Positions 1 through 5,386 of a stretch of DNA of 5,831 nucleotides are shown one piece after another. The translations under genes and the position numbers were made by a program. The DNA is from an uncultured Actinomycetes bacterium. Its GTDB lineage: Bacteria > Actinomycetota > Thermoleophilia > Miltoncostaeales > Miltoncostaeaceae. The notes under the pieces are model-generated. The model had not been told where the DNA came from, searched no databases, and worked only from the letters and a program-made list of their open reading frames with translations. Location of the stretch: positions 1 to 5,831 of the forward strand of contig CALMEC010000261.1 in assembly GCA_937862675.1 (NCBI GenBank), written 5' to 3'. Position 1 is the first letter of the stretch, and every line of letters starts with the position of its first letter.

Positions 1-290
1 GGGATGCCGCGGCTCACCATCACGCATGTGAAGTTGCGCCGCTTGCATTCGGTGCACACCTTGTCGGCGTCGTCGCGCGGCGCCACCCCGAGCAGCAGGG
101 AATTCACCACTGCCAGTATCTGCGGGCCGCTGACCGGGCAGCCCCACAACTCAAAGTCCACGGCCACATGGCTGGAAATCGGCGTCGAGCGTTCGAGGCT
201 GGCGACCGCATCGGGGCGGCCGTAGATCTGCGCGATCCATTGTGTGCCGCCGGCGCCGTTGCGCAGGCCCTGGATGCCGCCGGCGGACGC
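1..290 (-). pseudogene. Fragment of a [NiFe]-hydrogenase small/delta subunit (partial, no start)
   Basis: Read on the minus strand from 290 to 3, this frame gives 96 uninterrupted residues. They match the middle of the small subunit of cytoplasmic [NiFe] hydrogenases (sulfhydrogenase delta / HoxY-like, related to the complex I 20-kDa subunit). Visible landmarks in order are SAGGIQGLRN (residues 2-11), STPISSH then VDFELWGCP with Cys51, and VCTECKRRNFTC with Cys79, Cys82 and Cys89, before the left edge. In this family such cysteines hold Fe-S clusters that carry electrons to or from the Ni-Fe site in the large subunit. The frame has no start: it is preceded in phase by TGA at 293-291, exactly where the family motif GACAxxGG has its cysteine, and no N-terminal CxxC region lies upstream. 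Twelve of the 96 codons end in A or T, which looks more than in the genes to the right. It could be a decayed gene, an assembly chimera or, with one base changed, the body of an intact gene. Family assignment is fairly secure; gene status is not. Confidence 0.6.
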
Positions 291-437
291 TCAAGCCCCC
301 AGGGCGTGCAGCATGGTCCAGTTGAGCAGGTTCTCGGCCGCATCGTCCGGGCCGTCGTTGCCGCCCCCGCAGCCCGCGGCCGTCGCCGCGAGGCCCAGCA
401 CACCGATTGTCATCGCCGCTCTCAGTCGCGGTCCCAT
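291..437 (-). CDS. Short lipoprotein-like ORF, probably a truncated or chimeric 5' end
   Basis: A 48-residue frame starts at ATG 437-435 behind a good Shine-Dalgarno and ends at TGA 293-291. Residues 1-8 are basic (two Arg), residues 10-22 are hydrophobic (TIGVLGLAATAAG), and Cys23 follows AAG, a relaxed lipobox. A glycine-rich, acidic linker (GGGNDGPDD) comes next. This is the usual start of an actinobacterial secreted lipoprotein, which would be lipidated on Cys23 and anchored outside the membrane. The product is too short to fold as a solute-binding lipoprotein, and the same frame becomes hydrogenase-like just past the stop. The start and signal sequence look real, while the end looks like a join or truncation somewhere around 291-340. 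What the full protein would have been cannot be told. Confidence 0.45.
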   Translation of the reverse strand: MGPRLRAAMTIGVLGLAATAAGCGGGNDGPDDAAENLLNWTMLHALGA

Positions 438-442
438 CCGCA

Positions 443-447
443 CCTCC
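443..447 (-). promoter_or_regulatory. Ribosome binding site for the lipoprotein-like ORF
   Basis: The minus strand reads GGAGG here, 5 nt before the ATG at 437. This favours that ATG over the internal in-frame ATG at 413 and supports a genuine gene start at this point. Confidence 0.6.
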
Positions 448-477
448 GGGTCGGCCGATGGCCACCGAGTTCACACA

Positions 478-1053
478 GTGGTCAACAGTACCGAAGCCGA
501 TTCGCCGCACCACGATCGAATTCCTTCGACGAGGCGTATCGTTCGAGTCCTGATTCGGGATTGCTCGGGATACCGGCCGCAGGTGGAGAACGGCGCCTTC
601 GTCCATGAGGCGGCGACGGTCATCGGGCGGGTCACGCTCGGTCCGCACTCATCCGTCTGGCCGAACGCGACCATCCGCGGCGACACCGACCTCATCGCGG
701 TGGGCGCACGGTCGAACGTCCAGGACGGTGTCGTCCTCCACGCCGACGCGGGCGTGCCCTGCACCATCGGCGACGATGTCACCATCGGCCATCTGGCCTG
801 CGTCCACGGATGCCGGATCGACGATGCCGTCCTCATCGGGATCGGCGCGATCATCCTGAACCACGCCCATGTCGGGACCGGACCGATCATCGGCGCCGGC
901 GCCCTCATCACGGAGGGGACCGTCATCCCCCCGGGTTCGCTCGTCGTGGGCTCACCGGGACGACGGATCCGTGACACGTCCGAGGAACAGCGCGCCGGGA
1001 TCCTCGCCAGCGCGGCCCACTACGTCCACATGATCGACATCCACCGTGAATGA
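478..1053 (+). CDS. Gamma-class carbonic anhydrase-like protein (left-handed beta-helix)
   Basis: The product resembles the YrdA/CaiE/PaaY group of gamma-carbonic anhydrases, which form trimers of left-handed parallel beta-helices built from hexapeptide repeats and use zinc or iron to interconvert CO2 and bicarbonate. Counting from the GTG at 478 (191 aa), the repeat region runs from about 45 to 165. The three expected metal-binding histidines are present as H88 (VVLH), H105 (IGH) and H110 (CVHG). The R67/D69 pair (IRGD) and N80-V-Q82-D83 of the active site are also conserved. The acidic loop of the archaeal Cam enzyme is absent, as in CamH-type homologues, so catalytic activity is not assured and acyl-transfer or thioesterase roles are known in relatives. 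The start is uncertain. GTG 478 is the nearest standard codon that keeps the whole domain, but family N-termini align with CTG 550 (167 aa, LIRDCSGYRP), and neither has a clear Shine-Dalgarno. The stop overlaps the start of the phosphatase gene. Confidence 0.88.
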   Translation: MVNSTEADSPHHDRIPSTRRIVRVLIRDCSGYRPQVENGAFVHEAATVIGRVTLGPHSSVWPNATIRGDTDLIAVGARSNVQDGVVLHADAGVPCTIGDDVTIGHLACVHGCRIDDAVLIGIGAIILNHAHVGTGPIIGAGALITEGTVIPPGSLVVGSPGRRIRDTSEEQRAGILASAAHYVHMIDIHRE

Positions 1054-3277
1054 CGAGCCGACCGGCGTGTCGGTGGAGGAGACGACGGCGTCGTCGCCGT
1101 TCGAGCTGTTCGCCGGCCTCGACCCCGGCGCGTCGCTGGAGGGGAGCCTGCGGGCCATCGCCGAGCGCCTCCGCGAGACGTTCGACGTCGACATCGTGGT
1201 CATCCGCGCGCAGGACGAGGACGGCCGGCGGGTCGGGCGCGGGTTCAGCACCGACGGGCCTGATCTTGCTCGGACGCTCGGCAAGGTGCTCGCGGCGTTC
1301 CGTCCCGGGACCGCGGACCTCGGTCTCACCGGACTCCACGGTGGCTCGGCGGTCGTCTGGCCCGATCTCGGCCGGACGCCGGCCGTGCTCGCACGGCTCG
1401 GCGAGCTGGAGAGCCGCGGCATCGACACCACCGCAGCACGCGAGGCGATGCGCGGGGCCGGCTGCATCGCCATGCCGCTGCGAACGGCCGCCAACCCCGC
1501 CCTGGGCGCGGTCGGCATGATCAATCTGGCGGGCCGTCCGCCGATCGGCCGTCGTGAGCGGGCGGCCGCGGAGGCACTCGCCCCGCAGACCCGCCTCGCC
1601 GTTCAGAACGCGCCCCCCCACGACCGCCATGACCGGACGCGCCAGGTGATGGAGGCGCTCCTCGCAACCACGCAGAACGGTGTCCTCGTCATCGACAACG
1701 ACGGGCTGATCGGCCTCGTCAACCGCGCGTACGGCGACCTCCTGGGGATCCCCGTCGAGCACCTGACCGGTCGCCCCGCCGCCGAGGGGCTCCACGATCT
1801 TGTCCGCCCGCGGTTCGCCGATCCGGAGATGTACGAGCGGATCGCCGTCCGGCTGGAGGGCCGGCCCAACGTCACCCTCCGCGACCAGCTGGAGACGATC
1901 GACGGCAGCATACTCGAACGCTTCAGCGCCCCGGCCCGCGATGCGGAGGGCCGGCTGCTCGGACGGGTCGTGATCCTCTCCGACATCACGGTGCGCCACC
2001 GCGCCCTGATGGACGCCCGTTCACTGGCACGGGAGAACGCCGAACTTCTGCAGCGGGAGGAGGAGCGTGCGCTGGAGGAGCTCACGATCGCCCGGGCCGC
2101 GCACATGCTGGCGTCGGCGCTGACGCGGGCGGACGTCCACGATCACCTGGTCGAGCAGGTGATGGCACTGGTCCCGGACGCCCGTGTCGTCCTGTTCGAC
2201 GTCCGGCGGCGCGGCGACATCATCGGCGTGGCCGCACGGGGCTTCCCGGAGGGGACGGATCTGTCTCGCCTGCGCACGCGCCGCGGCACCGGGATCGCGG
2301 GACGAGTGGCGGAGAGTCGCCGCATCCTGATCTGCCACGACGTCCACCAGGAGCCGCAGATCGCCCTCACCCCGATGGAGGCGATGGACACGCGTTCGGT
2401 GGTCGCCATCCCTCTGGAGCTGGTCGACCGTGCCTACGGGGTCCTCGCCGTCTACTCCTCGACGCCGAACGCATTCGACGAACGGATCATGCGCATCCTG
2501 TCGGAACTCGGTCAGCACGCGGAGGGGGCGATCCAGAACGCGCTCCTGTTCGAGCACGAACGCCGGATCGCGGAGGGACTGCAGGACGCGCTCCTGGCCG
2601 AGGAGCCCCCGATCATCCCCGGACTGGAGATCGCGACCCTCTACCGCGCCGCCGGCGGGGCGATGGTGGGCGGCGACGTCCACGACGTCTGGCAGCCGGC
2701 ACCGGGCAAGGTCGCCGTGCTGGTGGGCGACGTGGCCGGCAAGGGGATCCCGGCGGCGGGCACCACGGGGATGGTCCGCTTCATGCTCGAGGGGCTTGCC
2801 GTGCATGAGCACGATCCCGCAAAGCTCATCGACCAGCTGTCGCACATGATCGCGGGCCGGCTGGGTGACGCCGCATTCGTCACCGCATTCCTCGGCATCG
2901 TCGATCTGGAGGCCGACGAGCTGCGGTGGACCAACGCCGGGCATCCGCCACCGGTCGTGGTCCGTGCCGACGGGTCCTCGCACACGCTGGAGGCGCCGGA
3001 TCCGCCTCTGGGTTTCCTGAGCGACGCGCCGTACCACTCGCACCGAGAGCCGTTCGGCGCAGGATCCCTCCTCGTGGTCACGACCGACGGCATCACCGAG
3101 GCCGGCCCTCCGGAGGACCAGTTCGGGGAGGAACGGTTCGGCCAGACCGTCCGGCGGCTCACCGCCCTCCCGGTCCACGACATCGCGAACGGCGTCTACG
3201 ACGCCGCGCGCCGCCACGCCGACAGCCCGATGCACGATGACGTCGCACTGGCCGTGGTGCGGCGCGTGGCCGGCTGA
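1046..3277 (+). CDS. GAF-PAS-GAF sensor PP2C-type (SpoIIE/RsbU-like) serine/threonine phosphatase
   Basis: A 743-residue soluble protein with no signal peptide or membrane segment. In order it has a degenerate GAF-like domain (about 30-190), a PAS domain (about 196-316, with FSAPARDAEGRLLGRVVILSDIT at its end split across strands), a charged helical linker likely to form a coiled coil (318-347), a second GAF domain (about 350-498) and a PP2C/SpoIIE phosphatase domain (about 505-741). The phosphatase motifs are intact: GGDVHD (542-547), GDVAGKG (561-567), TDGITE (680-685) and DDVALAVV (731-738). This supplies the acidic metal ligands D544, D562, D681 and D732. Such enzymes remove phosphate from anti-sigma-factor antagonists (STAS proteins) and so release stress sigma factors; the GAF and PAS parts sense small ligands or redox. 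No HATPase kinase or STAS partner lies in the window. It starts at GTG 1046, overlapping the carbonic anhydrase gene by 8 nt and lacking its own Shine-Dalgarno, which suggests translational coupling. Domain calls are strong; the signal sensed is unknown. Confidence 0.94.
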   Translation: MNDEPTGVSVEETTASSPFELFAGLDPGASLEGSLRAIAERLRETFDVDIVVIRAQDEDGRRVGRGFSTDGPDLARTLGKVLAAFRPGTADLGLTGLHGGSAVVWPDLGRTPAVLARLGELESRGIDTTAAREAMRGAGCIAMPLRTAANPALGAVGMINLAGRPPIGRRERAAAEALAPQTRLAVQNAPPHDRHDRTRQVMEALLATTQNGVLVIDNDGLIGLVNRAYGDLLGIPVEHLTGRPAAEGLHDLVRPRFADPEMYERIAVRLEGRPNVTLRDQLETIDGSILERFSAPARDAEGRLLGRVVILSDITVRHRALMDARSLARENAELLQREEERALEELTIARAAHMLASALTRADVHDHLVEQVMALVPDARVVLFDVRRRGDIIGVAARGFPEGTDLSRLRTRRGTGIAGRVAESRRILICHDVHQEPQIALTPMEAMDTRSVVAIPLELVDRAYGVLAVYSSTPNAFDERIMRILSELGQHAEGAIQNALLFEHERRIAEGLQDALLAEEPPIIPGLEIATLYRAAGGAMVGGDVHDVWQPAPGKVAVLVGDVAGKGIPAAGTTGMVRFMLEGLAVHEHDPAKLIDQLSHMIAGRLGDAAFVTAFLGIVDLEADELRWTNAGHPPPVVVRADGSSHTLEAPDPPLGFLSDAPYHSHREPFGAGSLLVVTTDGITEAGPPEDQFGEERFGQTVRRLTALPVHDIANGVYDAARRHADSPMHDDVALAVVRRVAG

Positions 3278-3278
3278 C

Positions 3279-3294
3279 GCGAGGAGCCCCTCGC
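3279..3294 (+). terminator. Possible weak hairpin terminator after the phosphatase gene
   Basis: One base after the phosphatase stop codon a 6-bp perfect stem (GCGAGG / CCTCGC) closes a 4-nt loop (AGCC). No T-run follows, so it would be at best a weak or Rho-assisted terminator, and in such GC-rich DNA a 6-bp stem can arise by chance. The rest of the 145-nt gap up to 3422 shows no ORF or other clear signal. Confidence 0.3.
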
Positions 3295-3422
3295 CTCCGG
3301 ACAGGGTCCGACGTGACGACGGCCCGCCGCGCCGAGGATCACACGGCCGCGGTCACATCCCCGGTGGGCGTTGCAGCCCTGGCGCCACGGCGGCTTCCCG
3401 GCATGGGACACTACGTCGGACC

Positions 3423-4394
3423 GTGGACCTGACGCTCCGACAACTGCACTACTTCGTCGCCGTTGCCGACGAGCGGAGTTACACGCGTGCGGCCCGCCGC
3501 CTGTTCGTCTCACAGTCGGCCCTCAGCGCACAGATCCTCCGACTCGAGCACGCCTGCGGCGCGACGCTGGTGGACCGGTCCGGCCGGTCGATCGACCTCA
3601 CGGAGGCCGGTCGGTCCCTCTACGCCGATGCCCGCCGCATCCTGGCGGATGTCGAGGGCGCTCGAACCCGCGTCCGCTCCATCGCCGATGCCACGGCCAC
3701 GCCGGTGCGGCTGGTCCACACGATGAGCGTGGCGTTCGAGGCCCTGCCCGAGATCATCGACGAGTTCGAGCACGCCGACCACGGCCTCCGCATCACGGTG
3801 AAGCAGATGTGGAGCGACCCGGCCCTGGACGCCGTGGCCGCGGGTGAGGCCGACATCGCGCTGGTGAGGGAGTTCCAGGGACGTGACGGTCTCCACGCCG
3901 AACTCGTCCGCCGGGAGCCCCTCGTGGTCGCCCTCAGTGATGAGCACGCACTGTCCGGCCGAGACCGGCTCACGGTCGACGACTTCCGGGGACGGCGGGT
4001 CGCGGCGATCCCCGAGACGATCTCGCGCGGCGTCCATTCGCTCGTCGGTCGTCTCTGTGACCGGCGCGGCTTCCAGCCCGACTTCGTCGACCTCCCCGGC
4101 CCCGAGAACCGCGAGACGGTCCTCGCGCATCTGGCGCGCAACGCCGACCGGCTCTTCGTCGGTCCGGCCTCGATGGCGACGATCAGCTGGCCGGGCGTGG
4201 GCTACCGGGCGCTCCTCGACGCGGATGCCGTGATGAGCCTGAGCATGGTGTGGGCAGGCGACGCACCCGATGCGCGGACCGGACATCTCGCCGCGGCGAT
4301 CCGTCGCGTGACGCACCGGAACGGGTGGCTCGGTCCGGCGGATCCCCCACCGGACCGGCCGGATCAGTCGGCGCGGGTGGCGACGACCAGCTGA
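3423..4394 (+). CDS. LysR-family transcriptional regulator
   Basis: A 323-residue LysR-type regulator of normal family length. Residues 3-62 form the winged helix-turn-helix (LRQLHYFVAVA, then TRAARRLFVSQSALSAQI and the LTEAG end). A linker helix follows (about 63-90), and the effector-binding domain of periplasmic-binding-protein fold begins near VRLVHTMS (95) and runs to about 300. The tail from 305 is rich in Pro and Asp and lies partly in the overlap with the methyltransferase gene. The start is GTG 3423, which places the HTH where the family has it. There is no Shine-Dalgarno, so translation may be leaderless or weak; frame extension upstream to 3237 would read into the end of the phosphatase gene and is not homologous. 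These proteins are usually tetramers that bind near the target promoter and respond to a metabolite. Here there is no divergently transcribed neighbour, so the regulated gene is unknown; the upstream phosphatase is on the same strand and the methyltransferase converges. Confidence 0.92.
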   Translation: MDLTLRQLHYFVAVADERSYTRAARRLFVSQSALSAQILRLEHACGATLVDRSGRSIDLTEAGRSLYADARRILADVEGARTRVRSIADATATPVRLVHTMSVAFEALPEIIDEFEHADHGLRITVKQMWSDPALDAVAAGEADIALVREFQGRDGLHAELVRREPLVVALSDEHALSGRDRLTVDDFRGRRVAAIPETISRGVHSLVGRLCDRRGFQPDFVDLPGPENRETVLAHLARNADRLFVGPASMATISWPGVGYRALLDADAVMSLSMVWAGDAPDARTGHLAAAIRRVTHRNGWLGPADPPPDRPDQSARVATTS

Positions 4395-5182
4395 TTCGAC
4401 GCCCGGCCCGCGTCGATCATCGCGAGGTAGCGGCCGAAGTACTCGATGTGGTGGTCCGTCTGCTCGGCCCCCTGCTCGGCGGCGATGGCGTCACGGTTCT
4501 CGATCCATCCCTGCCGCCAGCGGGCCACCTTGGCGCGGAAGTCGCTGATGTACTCGATGATCTCGTCGACGACGAAGCCGGCCTCACGGAGCTTCTGCTT
4601 GTAGCTCTCGATCGAGTCGAAGTACTGCTGGACGGCGTATCCGCGCTCCAGGAGGTCACGCGTCTCCTCGTCGCCGGGCCCGAACTCGAAGGTCCCCGAC
4701 AGGAACGCGAGGCGTCCGCCCGGACGGAGCACCCGCCGGACCTCGCGGAACAACGCCACCTTGTCGGCGAACACGTTGAGGACGTTGAGGCTGATGGCGG
4801 CGTCGAACGTGGCATCGGCGAACGGCAGCCTCATGCCGTCGGCCTGCACGAACGTCACGCGATCCCCGAGCCCGGACGCGGCCGCCAGCTGCCCGGCGTA
4901 GCGGATGCCGACCTCGTTCACCTCGACACCGGTGATCGCGCATCCGCTCCTTGTGGCGATGTAGACCGACGGACCGCCCGTGCCGCTGCCGAGATCGAGG
5001 ACGTGCATGCCCGTGTCCAGGCCGGCGACGTCGATCAGGCGGTCGAAGTAGCGGGGGGTCGCGAACGACTGCTGTCCGAGGTCGTCACCCTGGTCCCAGA
5101 CGAACTCGCGGAGCAGACGGTTCGCGGGGCTGTCGAGCTTGTGGATGAGGGAGTAGTCCACGCCGGTCGATTCGCTGGCCAT
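4364..5182 (-). CDS. Class I SAM-dependent methyltransferase (UbiE/SMT-like)
   Basis: A 272-residue Rossmann-fold methyltransferase that would move a methyl group from S-adenosylmethionine to an unidentified small molecule in the cytoplasm. The SAM-binding motif I is VLDLGSGTGG (61-70). The acidic residue ending strand 2 is E87 (GVEVNE), followed by QADGMRLPF (113-121), the strand-4 region FDAAISLNVLNVF (126-138) and the VLRPGGRLAF post-motif (151-160). The GTGGPSVYIA...GCAITGVEVNEVGI pattern recalls sterol, tocopherol and dimethylglycine-type methyltransferases. The C-terminal helical part (about 215-262) probably shapes the substrate pocket, but the substrate cannot be named. The start at ATG 5182 is chosen because a GGAGG lies 5 nt upstream; the frame stays open to 5269, but that extension is unlike the family. 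The gene converges on the LysR gene, and the last ten or so codons of each share 31 bp. Confidence 0.92.
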   Translation of the reverse strand: MASESTGVDYSLIHKLDSPANRLLREFVWDQGDDLGQQSFATPRYFDRLIDVAGLDTGMHVLDLGSGTGGPSVYIATRSGCAITGVEVNEVGIRYAGQLAAASGLGDRVTFVQADGMRLPFADATFDAAISLNVLNVFADKVALFREVRRVLRPGGRLAFLSGTFEFGPGDEETRDLLERGYAVQQYFDSIESYKQKLREAGFVVDEIIEYISDFRAKVARWRQGWIENRDAIAAEQGAEQTDHHIEYFGRYLAMIDAGRASNQLVVATRAD

Positions 5183-5187
5183 GTCTG

Positions 5188-5192
5188 CCTCC
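5188..5192 (-). promoter_or_regulatory. Ribosome binding site of the methyltransferase gene
   Basis: The minus strand reads GGAGG, 5 nt before ATG 5182. It decides the start against the upstream in-frame ATG at 5269. Confidence 0.75.
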
Positions 5193-5221
5193 GAGGCGAT
5201 TGGTGAAGAGGGGATGCGCCG

Positions 5222-5251
5222 ATCGTAGGCACCATGACCGGCCTTCTCCAA
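5222..5251 (-). promoter_or_regulatory. Candidate sigma-70-type promoter for the methyltransferase gene
   Basis: On the minus strand TTGGAG (5251-5246) is followed after 18 nt by TACGAT (5227-5222). This matches 3 of 6 and 4 of 6 consensus positions and fits the TAnnnT form common in actinobacteria. It would give a leader of about 30-35 nt that ends in the Shine-Dalgarno. The -10 overlaps one copy of a short repeated element (see findings). Judged by eye only. Confidence 0.38.
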
Positions 5252-5326
5252 TCGTTTTTTCGCACGCACCGATCGGATGCGCGAATACCCCCTGCAAACC
5301 GTCGACCCCGCCGGGGGCGCGACCCG

Positions 5327-5350
5327 CCGGGACGACGTCCGTCGTCCCGG
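5327..5350 (-). terminator. Hairpin terminator downstream of the ETF-QO gene
   Basis: A perfect 10-bp stem (CCGGGACGAC / GTCGTCCCGG) closes a 4-nt loop, 36 nt past the ETF-QO stop and upstream of the methyltransferase promoter. There is no T-run on either side, as is frequent in high-GC actinobacteria. Its placement between two same-strand genes, with a fresh promoter after it, fits transcription termination. A smaller G+C-rich inverted repeat (CCCCGCCGGGG) follows at about 5306-5316. Confidence 0.55.
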
Positions 5351-5386
5351 GGAGATGCCGCACCGGCACCGGCAGGCCGGACAGGA

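Noticed and set aside
151..648. Minus-strand open frame of 165 codons across the lipoprotein/carbonic anhydrase start region
   Set aside because: Out of phase with both the lipoprotein and hydrogenase-like frames, Arg-rich, and overlaps conserved carbonic anhydrase codons.
923..1999. Long minus-strand open frame (358 codons) opposite the carbonic anhydrase and phosphatase genes
   Set aside because: Arg/Gly/Ala-rich translation with no family motifs; a shadow of GC-rich third positions in the plus-strand genes.
2021..3235. Long minus-strand open frame (404 codons) opposite the phosphatase
   Set aside because: Lies wholly within an unmistakable PP2C gene and has no recognisable domain.
3237..3422. 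Upstream extension of the LysR frame to the ATG at 3237
   Set aside because: It would add 62 residues without homology, overlap the phosphatase end and displace the HTH from the N-terminus.
4250..5206. Plus-strand open frame (318 codons) opposite the methyltransferase
   Set aside because: The minus strand carries clear SAM-binding motifs with a Shine-Dalgarno, while this frame has a composition typical of antisense shadows.
5255..5260. T6 run on the plus strand as an intrinsic terminator
   Set aside because: No stable hairpin directly precedes it on the plus strand, and no plus-strand gene ends nearby.
5183..5269. Upstream extension of the methyltransferase to the ATG at 5269
   Set aside because: The added 29 residues cover the candidate promoter and Shine-Dalgarno and are unlike the family N-terminus.
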